DNA from: a bacterium 1XD21-13
GTDB taxonomy: Bacteria > Bacillota > Clostridia > Lachnospirales > Lachnospiraceae
Assembly (NCBI GenBank): GCA_009917555.1
Contig: QZDX01000003.1
Coordinates: 248,001-312,000 of the forward strand
Reading direction: 5' to 3'
DNA length: 64,000 bases
The notes beneath the pieces were generated by a model. It saw only the letters and a list, made by a program, of their open reading frames with translations, did not search any database and had not been told where the DNA came from. Position numbers and translations under genes: made by a program. Below, piece by piece: positions 8,011-16,597 of the stretch; the first letter of the stretch is position 1; every line of letters starts with the position of its first letter.

Positions 8011-9066
8011 ATGATGAAAAAAATCAGTATTTTCTTCCTGGCGCTTATTCTTATATTCAGTATGGCCGGATGCGGTGCGGAAAGTGATCCACAGATGTCA
8101 GGACCGGCAGACCATGTGGAATCGGAAACAGATACAGAACCGGCAGATATCACGGGAGCGGATGAAACAGAACTTCCTTCTGATGCAGACACGGAGGATG
8201 TAACAAATGATAAGGAACCGGCGGGGGAGGCCGGGGCATTTGACCTTGAGCAGGGTACAGTCCTTTTGAACAGCGGATATGAAATGCCAATCCTTGGTAT
8301 CGGCTGTTTCAGGCTTTCACAGGAAGAGGCGGAAAACTCTGTCTATTGGGCACTCCGTGACGGATACCGCCTGATCGACACGGCCCGGATCTACGGGAAT
8401 GAAGCCGGCGTTGGGCGTGGGATACAGAGGGCGATTGATGAAGGCTTTGTAACCAGGGAAGAAATCTTTGTAACGACCAAGATGTGGACAGATGATTACG
8501 ATGACGGGGCAGCGGCAGTTGATGCATCCCTTGACAGGCTTGGACTTGATTATATCGACCTTATGATCCTCCACCATTCACAGCCGGAAAATGACGTGGA
8601 GGCATATCAGGCAATGGAACAGGCTGTTGCAGATGGGAAACTGAAATCCATCGGTCTGTCCAATTACTATGAGCCGGAGGACTTTGACCGTCTGGTGAAT
8701 GCGACGACAATCGTCCCGGCACTGATCCAGAACGAAACGCATCCATACCATCAGAGTATGGAGATGAAGGAGCATATTGCCCAGTACGGGACGGTCATGG
8801 AATCCTGGTTCCCATTGGGCGGAAGGGGAAATACGCAGACACTTTTTAATGATGAAACCATCAGCAGCATAGCCGAAGCGCACGGCAAGACTTCCGCACA
8901 GGTTATCCTGCGCTGGCACCTGCAGGCGGGCAATATCGCAATCCCCGGCTCAAGCAATGAGGCGCATATTCAGGAAAACTTTGAGATTTTTGATTTTGAA
9001 CTGTCAGAAGAAGAAATGCAGAGGATGACGGATATTGACAAGGACCAGAGGTTTGCGGGTTATTGA
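8011..9066 (+). CDS. Aldo/keto reductase with lipoprotein signal peptide
   Basis: A 351-aa protein starting at ATG 8011 with AAGGAGG upstream. It has a lipoprotein signal peptide with lipobox SMAGC (Cys 21) and an acidic linker of about 60 residues. An aldo/keto reductase barrel follows, starting at about residue 85 (GYEMPILGIGCFRL). The catalytic Asp and Tyr are in LIDTARIYGNE, the Lys in VTTKMW and the His in LHH, and the NADPH-binding end IPGSSNEAHIQ is present, so the tetrad is complete. The family reduces carbonyls with NAD(P)H. Surface anchoring of such an enzyme is unexpected because the cofactor is cytosolic. It is followed 13 bases later by another reductase. Confidence 0.88.
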   Translation: MMKKISIFFLALILIFSMAGCGAESDPQMSGPADHVESETDTEPADITGADETELPSDADTEDVTNDKEPAGEAGAFDLEQGTVLLNSGYEMPILGIGCFRLSQEEAENSVYWALRDGYRLIDTARIYGNEAGVGRGIQRAIDEGFVTREEIFVTTKMWTDDYDDGAAAVDASLDRLGLDYIDLMILHHSQPENDVEAYQAMEQAVADGKLKSIGLSNYYEPEDFDRLVNATTIVPALIQNETHPYHQSMEMKEHIAQYGTVMESWFPLGGRGNTQTLFNDETISSIAEAHGKTSAQVILRWHLQAGNIAIPGSSNEAHIQENFEIFDFELSEEEMQRMTDIDKDQRFAGY

Positions 9067-9079
9067 TAGAGGGGGCGGC

Positions 9080-10048
9080 ATGAAGACAAGATTATTAAGG
9101 GATATTGAAGTATCCGAGGTTGGCATGGGATGCATGGCGTTTTCCCACGGCTATGGGCAGATACCGCCGGAGGAATACAGCGTGGAAGCAATCCGGAATG
9201 CTTACCGGAACGGATGCACGTTTTTTGATACCGCAGAAATCTACAGCCCGAACCTTTCCGGCATTGGGCATAATGAGCGCATTGTGGGAAAAGCACTGTA
9301 TGGGGTAAGGGAACAGGTGGTGATTGCCACGAAGCTGTTCTTAAATGGATTTGAAGCGGTCGGAAGGGGCTCTGTTTACAATGCAGTCCGCAGACATTTG
9401 GAAGGGTCGCTTACACGGCTTGGAACGGACAGGGTGGATTTATATTATCTCCACAGAATGGGCGGTGTGTCCGTGGAAAAGATTGCGGAAGCTATGGGCA
9501 GGCTTATGGAGGATGGACTGATCCGTGGCTGGGGACTGTCCCAGGTAGATGTACCCGTCATTCAAAAGGCGAACAGGGTGACGCCGCTCTCGGCAGTCCA
9601 GAATATTTATTCCATGGTAGAGCGGGATGCAGAAAAGGGCGTAATCCCTTACTGTCTGGAGAACAACATTGGTTTTGTCCCGTTTTCTCCCATCGCCAGC
9701 GGGCTTCTTTCCGGGAAGATCACGGTGGACACACAATTTGAGAGGCATGATGATGTCAGGAACTGGGTCCCGCAGCTTTCCAAAGCAAACATAGCGGGGA
9801 ATCAGCCCATCATTGACCTTCTGAAAAAATATGCGGAGATGAAAAATGCCACCAGTGCACAGATTTCCCTGGCGTGGATGCTGCACAAATATCCAAATGT
9901 AGTTCCAATACCGGGTTCGAAAAATAAGGAGCGCATTGTTGAGAATCTGGATGCGTCCAAAGTGGAGTTGACAGACGAAGAGTTCCGCTCTTTGGAGGAA
10001 GCACTGGATGGGTGCAGGGTATATGGCCACCGGGGATTTCACAGGTAG
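9080..10048 (+). CDS. Aldo/keto reductase (YhdN/AKR11-13-like)
   Basis: A 322-aa cytosolic reductase; ATG 9080 is preferred because AGAGGGGG lies just upstream. The barrel starts with IEVSEVGMGCMAFSHGYG. The catalytic residues are visible: Asp and Tyr in FFDTAEIYSP, Lys in IATKLF and His in LYYLHRM. The C-terminal PIPGSKNKERIVEN binds the NADP phosphate. This branch includes enzymes acting on pyridoxal, methylglyoxal and quinone-like carbonyls, so the substrate cannot be fixed. It contains the KANRVTPLSAVQNIYSM segment typical of the branch. A 106-base gap separates it from the flavodoxin gene. Confidence 0.85.
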   Translation: MKTRLLRDIEVSEVGMGCMAFSHGYGQIPPEEYSVEAIRNAYRNGCTFFDTAEIYSPNLSGIGHNERIVGKALYGVREQVVIATKLFLNGFEAVGRGSVYNAVRRHLEGSLTRLGTDRVDLYYLHRMGGVSVEKIAEAMGRLMEDGLIRGWGLSQVDVPVIQKANRVTPLSAVQNIYSMVERDAEKGVIPYCLENNIGFVPFSPIASGLLSGKITVDTQFERHDDVRNWVPQLSKANIAGNQPIIDLLKKYAEMKNATSAQISLAWMLHKYPNVVPIPGSKNKERIVENLDASKVELTDEEFRSLEEALDGCRVYGHRGFHR

Positions 10049-10154
10049 TGGCAGGGTGGCAGCTTTATAGGAAAAACCGTCGCAGAGGGCATCACCGCAG
10101 TTGGCGGATAAGAAATTTTAGACAGGTAAGAAAATAAAAGATGGAGGTATTGCC

Positions 10155-10673
10155 ATGAAAAAAGTGTTGATCGCTTATTTTTCCCACGAAGGGGAAGCCT
10201 ATGTGGGAGGGGAAATTGTAAAATTGAAGATTGGAAATACAAGGGTTGCGGCACAGATGGTTCATGGATTGATAGGCGGGGATGTATTCCGCATCGAAAC
10301 GGAGAAACCATATCCAGATGACCATATGGAAACCGTGGAACTGGCAAAATCCGAGCAGAATGCAAAAGCGCGCCCGGCATTGAAAGAGGATACCTTAAAG
10401 ATGGATGACTATGATACCGTAATCCTGGGGTATCCAAACTGGTGGGGAACCTGTCCTATGGCTGTGTTCACGTTTTTGGAGGGGCATGATTTCTTTGGAA
10501 AGACAATTCTTCCTCTCTGTACCCATGAAGGCAGCGGTATGGGACGCAGCGAGGCAGATATTCAGGCAGCCTGTCCCGGCGCAAAGGTAGAAAAAGGGCT
10601 GGCGGTCACAGGAGGCAGGGTGGCACAGGCAGAGAATGATATCAGGAAATGGCTGGAAAGGTATGGATTTTAA
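10155..10673 (+). CDS. Flavodoxin (cytosolic)
   Basis: A 172-aa FMN-binding protein starting at ATG 10155 with ATGGAGG upstream. The first strand and phosphate loop are VLIAYFSHEGEAYVGG; other FMN-contacting segments are LGYPNWWGTCP and CTHEGSGMG. These are hallmarks of the flavodoxin_4-like group found beside aldo/keto reductases in Clostridia. The protein should carry one or two electrons at low potential. The operon encodes a second flavodoxin with a lipoprotein signal (12123-12863), giving one cytosolic and one surface copy. Partner proteins are not identified, but the neighbouring reductases and the DUF4405 protein are obvious candidates. Confidence 0.87.
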   Translation: MKKVLIAYFSHEGEAYVGGEIVKLKIGNTRVAAQMVHGLIGGDVFRIETEKPYPDDHMETVELAKSEQNAKARPALKEDTLKMDDYDTVILGYPNWWGTCPMAVFTFLEGHDFFGKTILPLCTHEGSGMGRSEADIQAACPGAKVEKGLAVTGGRVAQAENDIRKWLERYGF

Positions 10674-10705
10674 TAAATAGCAGATTAGGAATGGAGGAAA
10701 TCAAA

Positions 10706-11560
10706 ATGAATCAGACTTATGTAACTTTAAATGATGGAAACAAAATCCCTCAATTTGGCCTTGGCGTATATATGATTCCGGGGGATGAAAACACAAAGGC
10801 AGCGTGTATGGAGGCTTTTCGTGCAGGCTACCGCCATATTGATACTGCCCACGCTTACCAGAATGAGCGTGGAGTTGGGGCCGCCATAAAAGAAAGCGGT
10901 ATTCCCCGTGAGGAAATCTGGATTACCACAAAGCTCTGGCCCAGCGAGTATGGCGAGGGAAAGACAGCGGCAGCGATTGACAAAATGCTTTCCCGGCTGG
11001 ATACGGGATATATTGACTTGCTTTTACTTCATCAGCAGTTTGGCGATTATATCGGGGCATGGAAAGATATGGAAAAAGCTGTTGCCGCAGGCAAGGTGCG
11101 ATCCATCGGTATCAGCAATTTTGAATCGGAGCGTTTGGAAGAACTGCTTGCCGCCGCAACAATTAAACCTTCAGTGCTTCAAGTAGAGTGTCACCCGTAT
11201 TACCAGCAGAATGAATTGAAAAATCGCATTGCTTCCTACGGCACAGTAATTGAGAGCTGGTATCCGATCGGGCATGGCGATAAGGCGCTTTTGAATGAAC
11301 CGGTGTTTACCGAACTTGCAGAAAAATATGAAAAAAACAATGTACAGATCATTCTGCGCTGGCATATTCAGGAGGGAACAATCGTATTTCCGAAGTCTAC
11401 CAATCCAAAACATATTCAGGATAATATTGACATATTCGACTTTGAACTGACTGAGGGTGAAATGGAACGCATACGGGCTTTGGATAAAGGAGTGCGTTTC
11501 TTTAACATGAGCCTTGAAGAACAGGAAGCCCATCTGAGTGCGTTTACGCCTGCGGATTAA
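10706..11560 (+). CDS. Aldo/keto reductase (2,5-diketogluconate reductase-like)
   Basis: A 284-aa cytosolic reductase starting at ATG 10706 with GGAGGAAATC upstream. It opens with VTLNDGNKIPQFGLGVYMIP, typical of the AKR5-like group. The catalytic tetrad is present: Asp and Tyr in IDTAHAYQNE, Lys in TTKLWP and His in LLHQQ. The C-terminal FPKSTNPKHIQDN holds the cofactor phosphate. Its sequence resembles the lipoprotein reductase at 8011 (shared VESWYPIG/MESWFPLG and ILRWHxQ blocks), so the two probably arose by duplication followed by gain of a signal peptide. It is 15 bases from the acetyltransferase gene. Confidence 0.88.
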   Translation: MNQTYVTLNDGNKIPQFGLGVYMIPGDENTKAACMEAFRAGYRHIDTAHAYQNERGVGAAIKESGIPREEIWITTKLWPSEYGEGKTAAAIDKMLSRLDTGYIDLLLLHQQFGDYIGAWKDMEKAVAAGKVRSIGISNFESERLEELLAAATIKPSVLQVECHPYYQQNELKNRIASYGTVIESWYPIGHGDKALLNEPVFTELAEKYEKNNVQIILRWHIQEGTIVFPKSTNPKHIQDNIDIFDFELTEGEMERIRALDKGVRFFNMSLEEQEAHLSAFTPAD

Positions 11561-11575
11561 AAAAGAGGTGATATC

Positions 11576-12109
11576 ATGGAATTAGAACGAATCAATATGC
11601 GGGACGAAAGCTATCAGGCTTCCGTCCAGGAAATCCACAGGTGTGGAAAACTTTGCTTTCATATCAATCAGACCGAACCGCATTCGGAGGAAGGACGGCG
11701 GCTGACAGATGAACTTTTTGAATCGCCGCTGCCGGAGGGAAGTGTTATCTTCCCTCCGATGCAGATTGACCTGGGGAAGAATATCAAAATCGGGAAAAAT
11801 GTAATTATCAATCACAATCTGACCTGTATGTCGAGGGGGAGCATTGAGATCGAGGATAATGTGATGATTGGCCCCGAAGTGGCGCTGCTCACAGCGAACC
11901 ATGATTTTGCAGACCATTGGGTGCTGCTCTGCGGGAAAATTCATATTAAAAGGAATGCGTGGATTGGTGCGAGGGCGGTTATCCTGCCCGGTGTTACAGT
12001 CGGTGAAAATGCGGTAGTTGCTGCGGGGGCTGTGGTTACAAAGGATGTTCAGGCAAACACAGTGGTAGGCGGGAATCCGGCACGGGTAATCCGTAGATTA
12101 GAAGTGTGA
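11576..12109 (+). CDS. Hexapeptide-repeat sugar O-acetyltransferase
   Basis: A 177-aa protein of the maltose/galactoside O-acetyltransferase family, starting at ATG 11576 with AGAGGTG upstream. The N-terminal helical part contains HINQTEPHSEE. From about residue 60 the left-handed beta-helix repeats appear (IKIGKNVIINHN, IEIEDNVMIGPEVALLTANHD, AWIGARAVILPGVTVGENAVV). His in LLTANHD is the expected catalytic base for transfer of acetyl from acetyl-CoA. The acceptor is unknown; acetylation of a toxic hydroxylated compound after reduction would suit the operon but is speculation. It lies between the reductase and the lipoprotein flavodoxin. Confidence 0.85.
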   Translation: MELERINMRDESYQASVQEIHRCGKLCFHINQTEPHSEEGRRLTDELFESPLPEGSVIFPPMQIDLGKNIKIGKNVIINHNLTCMSRGSIEIEDNVMIGPEVALLTANHDFADHWVLLCGKIHIKRNAWIGARAVILPGVTVGENAVVAAGAVVTKDVQANTVVGGNPARVIRRLEV

Positions 12110-12122
12110 GGAGGTGTTTGGA

Positions 12123-12863
12123 ATGAAAAAAATACTTTCACTTGTGATAATTGGGATTATGGCATTTTCACTTACAGCCTGCGGAAACCGGAATGAAGAT
12201 AATACCACCCGGCAGGAAGCGTCAGACAGACAGGAAATATCAGAAAAAGAAACTGATCCGGCTGCGGCAGAAGGGACAGAATCTTCCGATAGTACAGAGA
12301 AGGAAGAAATGGACACCGATTCCGACAGCAAAGCGGAAGGAAACTCTATTTTGGTGGCGTATTTTTCCCTTGCAGGGGAGCAGTATGGGGTGGGCGTCAT
12401 TGAGGAAGGCAATACCGCTGTTATTGCGAAAATGATTGCAGAGCAGACAGGGGCAGATGTATTTGAGATTGAAGCCGTAAATGCTTACCCTGAAACATAC
12501 GATGGACTGCTGGATGTTTCCCGGCAGGAAATGTCAGATAATGCCCGTCCTGAAATCGCTGGCACGGTGGATAATATGGATGATTACGATATTGTCTTTG
12601 TAGGTTATCCAAACTGGTGGGGCGATATGCCGATGATTGTCTACCATTTTTTGGAAAGCTATGATTTTTCCGAAAAAACGGTAATTCCATTCTGTACACA
12701 TGGCGGCAGCGGATTGTCCGGCACGGAAAGCACGATTGCGGACATTACGGGAGCCGAAATGATGGATGGCTTTGACATTGCTGGCGAGGCGGCGCAGAAC
12801 CAGAGGGACAAAGCGGGCGAAGCAGTGACGGAATGGCTGCGGGAAGGTGGTTTTATTGAGTAA
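12123..12863 (+). CDS. Flavodoxin with lipoprotein signal peptide
   Basis: A 246-aa protein starting at ATG 12123 with GAGGAGG upstream. The signal peptide ends in lipobox SLTAC, followed by a Glu/Asp/Ser-rich linker of about 55 residues. A flavodoxin domain begins at ILVAYFSLAGEQY and has the FMN segments VGYPNWWGDMP and CTHGGSGLSGTES. Its presence outside the membrane suggests an extracytosolic electron carrier, as FMN can be loaded or attached there. It resembles the cytosolic flavodoxin at 10155. The coding end overlaps the next lipoprotein gene by eight bases, implying translational coupling. Confidence 0.86.
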   Translation: MKKILSLVIIGIMAFSLTACGNRNEDNTTRQEASDRQEISEKETDPAAAEGTESSDSTEKEEMDTDSDSKAEGNSILVAYFSLAGEQYGVGVIEEGNTAVIAKMIAEQTGADVFEIEAVNAYPETYDGLLDVSRQEMSDNARPEIAGTVDNMDDYDIVFVGYPNWWGDMPMIVYHFLESYDFSEKTVIPFCTHGGSGLSGTESTIADITGAEMMDGFDIAGEAAQNQRDKAGEAVTEWLREGGFIE

Positions 12864-13857
12864 AAATAAGCAGGCAAAGAAATGCGGCATTTGTGTACTG
12901 ATAATGTCTGCGATACTTTTGACATTTTCCGCCTGCGGCACATCGGAAAAGAGGGAACAGAAGGAGCCGGTATCTGATTCGGCAGGGTTTTCTGATGTGG
13001 AAAGCATTCATCAGAAAGCTGCTGATACGGAATCGGAAACGGAACAATTACAGTCCGATACAACGGAGATTAAGCTGACCTTTGGGAATGATATTGTTTT
13101 TGCAATGATGGATAACAGTGAAACGACAAAAGCATTTTTAGAATTGCTTCCTCTGACGCTTTCCATGAACCGTTATGGAGATCGGGAATATTATGCTCCT
13201 GTCTCGGAACTGCCGGAAAACGGAGAGGATATTCCTGACTTTGAAAATGGAGACATTACTTATTTTGTGTCAGGAAAATCCCTTGCTATTTTTTTCGGAA
13301 ATGAAGGGAATTCCAGTCAGGGCGGTCTGATCCGTATGGGGAAGATTACTTCGGATTTAAGTGTATTTGAGACAATGGAGGACAATGTGTCCGTGACGGT
13401 TGAAATCGCAGACAGGCAGGAAGGAGAAGTTATGCAGGAATATGATTTTTCTGTTTTTGAAAATGTGGAACTGATCGGGGTGGATCTGTCTGCCATGAGC
13501 GGGGAGCAGATAGAAGTCCTCTATCAGCAGGCGAGGTACTGTCAGGCAATGACGGACGCAGATATTGTTACCATGCGGGAACTTGTGCCGGAGGATATGA
13601 CCTTTACGCATATGAGCGGCAGGCAGCAGACGCGGGAAGAATATTTTGCGGATGTGGAGGATGGCAGTCTCCGGTATTTTACGATTGGCATTGACTCCCC
13701 GGTGGTGGAGGTAGATGGAGATACTGCCTCTGTCACTTATACTTCGGTATTGAACGCCAATGCTTACGGTGCAAGAGGAACTTACCGCATGAGTGGAACG
13801 CACTGGTTCGAAAAACGGCAGGATAAATGGCTTCTCAGTAATGCACCTGACCAATAG
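12856..13857 (+). CDS. Lipoprotein with cyclophilin-like and NTF2-like domains
   Basis: A protein of about 333 aa. The probable start is TTG 12856 after GGAAGGTGG; a GTG at 12847 is possible. The signal peptide ends in lipobox TFSAC. Residues about 65-180 match the cyclophilin-like fold domain (LTFGNDIVFAMMDNSETTKA, then MNRYGDREYYAPV and FVSGKSLAIFFG), which lacks obvious isomerase residues in small bacterial proteins. The C-terminal 125 residues look like an NTF2/SnoaL domain ending in GTHWFEKRQDKWLLSN. The combination is unusual. It overlaps the upstream flavodoxin gene and precedes the DUF4405 gene by ten bases. Confidence 0.75.
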   Translation: MSKNKQAKKCGICVLIMSAILLTFSACGTSEKREQKEPVSDSAGFSDVESIHQKAADTESETEQLQSDTTEIKLTFGNDIVFAMMDNSETTKAFLELLPLTLSMNRYGDREYYAPVSELPENGEDIPDFENGDITYFVSGKSLAIFFGNEGNSSQGGLIRMGKITSDLSVFETMEDNVSVTVEIADRQEGEVMQEYDFSVFENVELIGVDLSAMSGEQIEVLYQQARYCQAMTDADIVTMRELVPEDMTFTHMSGRQQTREEYFADVEDGSLRYFTIGIDSPVVEVDGDTASVTYTSVLNANAYGARGTYRMSGTHWFEKRQDKWLLSNAPDQ

Positions 13858-13867
13858 GAGGTGCAGT

Positions 13868-14593
13868 ATGGGCTTACCGAAAATGACGGATAAGAAAGAA
13901 GTATATTTGAAGAAAAGAAAACAGGCTGTGCATATGCTGGCGGATGTGGGTATGGCAGTATTGCTTCCACTGCTTATGGCTTATTCCTTAATTGGGGAGG
14001 CTGTGCATGAATGGATGGGTATTTTTATGTTCCTGCTTTTTATCCTGCACCATGTATTGAATTTTTCGTGGTACAGAAATCTGTTTCGTGGGCATTATTC
14101 CGCTTCCCGCATATTGAGGACGATAGCTGACCTGTTTTTGATCCCGGTTATGCTGGCCTTGCCGGTCAGTGGGATCATGATGTCCCGTCATATATTTTCG
14201 GGTTTGGGCGGCAGTTTATCTTTTGCACGGACATCGCATCTTTTTGCTTCCTATTGGGGGTTTGTACTTATGTCTCTGCATATAGGGCTTCATTGGAGGA
14301 TGGCTGTCGGCATGGCAGGAAACTTATGGGGCAGGAGGAAAATGGGGAGGGGTGGTATTCTTCTGCTCCGTGTTGTGGTTATATTCATAGCACTGTATGG
14401 AGTTTATGCATTTGTCCGCAGGCAGATAGGTTCTTATATGTTCCTTCAAAACCAGTTTGTCTTTTTTGATTTTGGGGAGCCGCGTATTTTCTTTTTTATG
14501 GATTATCTTGCGGTGATGTGTTTGTTTGCGGTGTGCGGGTATTATGCCGTGGGTGGGGCAGCACTGTTGGAGAAAAGGAGAAAAAGGACATGA
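13868..14593 (+). CDS. DUF4405 membrane cytochrome-like protein
   Basis: A 241-aa membrane protein starting at ATG 13868 with AGGAGGTG upstream. About five to six hydrophobic helices are visible. Paired histidines in helices (FILHHVLNFSW and TSHLFASYWGFVLMSLHIGLHW, the latter spanning about 22 residues) fit haem ligands as in DUF4405 cytochrome b-like proteins. DUF4405 proteins are associated with flavinylated extracytosolic electron transfer. Here the protein would pass electrons across the membrane to the surface flavodoxin or reductase; this is inference. Its stop overlaps the next start by four bases. Confidence 0.75.
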   Translation: MGLPKMTDKKEVYLKKRKQAVHMLADVGMAVLLPLLMAYSLIGEAVHEWMGIFMFLLFILHHVLNFSWYRNLFRGHYSASRILRTIADLFLIPVMLALPVSGIMMSRHIFSGLGGSLSFARTSHLFASYWGFVLMSLHIGLHWRMAVGMAGNLWGRRKMGRGGILLLRVVVIFIALYGVYAFVRRQIGSYMFLQNQFVFFDFGEPRIFFFMDYLAVMCLFAVCGYYAVGGAALLEKRRKRT

Positions 14594-15390
14594 AAAGAAA
14601 AATTGTTTTAAGCATGGCTATGCTGGCGGTACTTTTATTTACAGGGTGTGCGGGCAGAAGTGATGCAGATGCCCATATGGAAGGAACACAGCAGATGGAA
14701 CCGGCAGCCGTGGGAACGCCGGACAAGGATTCTGATGATACAGAATCCGCACAAAATGAGACGGAAACGGATGGAACAGACCGGGCGGTTTTGCTTTATC
14801 AGGGACAGGCAAGCATCCGTATTGTTACGGCGGAAGGAAAGGTTATTTACGTTGATCCTTATGCGGGGGATGATTATGAACTTTCTGCGGATTTGATTCT
14901 GGTAACACACCCGCATTATGACCACAACATGGTTGATAAAGTGCGGAACCGGAATCCGGGCTGTGAGATCATCACGCAGGCCGAGGCAATCCAGAATGGG
15001 GAACACCAGTTATTTGAGCGGGGTTACGTAACGGTGGAAGCAGTGGAGGCAGGCTATAATTCCCTGCATGACGTGGGTGGCTGCGTGGGCTACATACTGA
15101 CCTTTTCCGATGGGAAATCCGTCTATGTGACAGGCGATACATCAACCACGGAGCAGATGCCGCTGCTGGCTGAGAAGAATATTGATTATGCTTTTTTCTG
15201 CTGTGACGGCATTTATAACATGGGACTTGACGAAGCAGCGGAATGCGCGGAAATGGTGGGCGCAAAGCATAATATTCCCTACCATGTGACAGCCAGGGAG
15301 GGCGTGGTCTTTGACAGGGAACTGGCGGAGCAGTTTGAAGCGCCAAACCGCCTGATCATAGAAGCCGGGGAAGAAATTGTAATTGAATAA
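14590..15390 (+). CDS. Metallo-beta-lactamase fold hydrolase, lipoprotein
   Basis: A 266-aa protein starting at ATG 14590, overlapping the DUF4405 stop. The signal peptide ends in lipobox LFTGC. After an acidic linker the fold begins at ASIRIVTAEGKVIYVDPYAG. The metal motif is THPHYDHN, with further metal ligands in VTGDTST and the last His in IPYHVT. This resembles UlaG-like/YtkL-type MBL hydrolases. The substrate is unknown. As the fourth lipoprotein of the operon it strengthens the idea that part of the pathway works on the outer face of the membrane. Confidence 0.85.
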   Translation: MKRKIVLSMAMLAVLLFTGCAGRSDADAHMEGTQQMEPAAVGTPDKDSDDTESAQNETETDGTDRAVLLYQGQASIRIVTAEGKVIYVDPYAGDDYELSADLILVTHPHYDHNMVDKVRNRNPGCEIITQAEAIQNGEHQLFERGYVTVEAVEAGYNSLHDVGGCVGYILTFSDGKSVYVTGDTSTTEQMPLLAEKNIDYAFFCCDGIYNMGLDEAAECAEMVGAKHNIPYHVTAREGVVFDRELAEQFEAPNRLIIEAGEEIVIE

Positions 15391-15418
15391 AACTTATGGA
15401 ACGAATGGAGGAATCGCA

Positions 15419-16525
15419 ATGAAAAAATTTGGTTTTGGCTTAATGAGGCTGCCTGTGGTAAATGGAAATTACAGTGAGGTGGATATTCCGAAAATGACAG
15501 AAATGGTGGATGCCTTTCTGGAGGCGGGCGGTACATACTTTGACACCGCTTATCCGTACCATGGAGGCAACAGCGAGAAAGCTTTCCAGGAAACTGTAGT
15601 AAAACGGTATCCGAGGGAACGTTTTACCATTACGGATAAAATGCCGGTTTACCTGATTCAGAAGCCGGATCAGATGCAGGGGATATTTGAGGAGCAGCTT
15701 ATGCGCTGCGGCGTAGAATTTTTTGACTATTACTGGCTTCACGCACTGGCCGGTACGAACTATGAGAATGTACAAAAAGTAGGGGCATTTGATTTTCTGG
15801 TAAAGAAAAAAGAAGAAGGGAGAATCCGCCACATTGGCTTTTCTTTCCATGACTCGCCGGAACTTCTGGAGCGCATATTGAAGGATCATCCAGAAACAGA
15901 ATATGTGCAGCTCCAGTTGAATTATCTGGATTGGGACGATGCCGCACTCCGGGCGAAAGAATGCTATGAGATTGCCGCACGGCATGGCAAGCCCGTGATT
16001 GTGATGGAACCAATCAAAGGGGGCGCACTTGCGAATATCCCGGAGAAAGCGGACGAGATATTGAAGGCACAGACACCAGGGCTTTCTACAGCATCGTGGG
16101 CAATCCGTTTTGCAGCCACGCATGAAAATGTGATGATGGTGCTTTCGGGCATGAGCAATATGGAACAGGTTGAGGATAACTTAAGCTACATGAAGGATTT
16201 TAAACCTTTGAGCGAAGCGGAAATGAAAGCATTGAAACAGGCTGCGGATATTATCCGTTCCGGGATTGCGATTCCCTGTACGGCCTGCAGATATTGCGTC
16301 AGTGAAAGTGAATGTCCGAAGAATATTGCGATTCCAGATTATTTCGCATTATACAACGATAATAAAAATTTTAAGGGCATGGTATCATCCATCTATTACA
16401 ACAATCTGACATTAACACACGGAAAAGCGTCGGAGTGCATCGGTTGTGGAAAATGCGAAAAACATTGTCCGCAGCATTTGCCGATCCGGAAATATTTAAA
16501 GGATGTAGCGGAAGTGTTTGGCTGA
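15419..16525 (+). CDS. Aldo/keto reductase with C-terminal 4Fe-4S domain
   Basis: A 368-aa protein starting at ATG 15419 with ATGGAGGAATC upstream. The N-terminal 270 residues are an aldo/keto reductase barrel of the YakC/ferredoxin-linked subgroup (FGFGLMRLPVV, YFDTAYPYHGG, TDKMPVY, YYWLHAL). The C-terminus carries two cysteine groups: CTACRYCVSESECPKNI and CIGCGKCEKHCPQHL, expected to hold 4Fe-4S clusters. Such enzymes can accept electrons from ferredoxin or flavodoxin rather than only NAD(P)H. It is the last enzyme of the cargo run before the winged-helix gene. Confidence 0.88.
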   Translation: MKKFGFGLMRLPVVNGNYSEVDIPKMTEMVDAFLEAGGTYFDTAYPYHGGNSEKAFQETVVKRYPRERFTITDKMPVYLIQKPDQMQGIFEEQLMRCGVEFFDYYWLHALAGTNYENVQKVGAFDFLVKKKEEGRIRHIGFSFHDSPELLERILKDHPETEYVQLQLNYLDWDDAALRAKECYEIAARHGKPVIVMEPIKGGALANIPEKADEILKAQTPGLSTASWAIRFAATHENVMMVLSGMSNMEQVEDNLSYMKDFKPLSEAEMKALKQAADIIRSGIAIPCTACRYCVSESECPKNIAIPDYFALYNDNKNFKGMVSSIYYNNLTLTHGKASECIGCGKCEKHCPQHLPIRKYLKDVAEVFG

Positions 16526-16597
16526 TAATAGTTCAATAAACAGGATATTAAAAATGTAATTATGCTTTGATATGTTCTGAATGGAGGAGGTGGTAAC

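Noticed and set aside
7470-8192. A 240-codon minus-strand ORF opposite the NTF2-like gene
   Set aside because: Antisense to two genes with good ribosome binding sites and recognisable folds.
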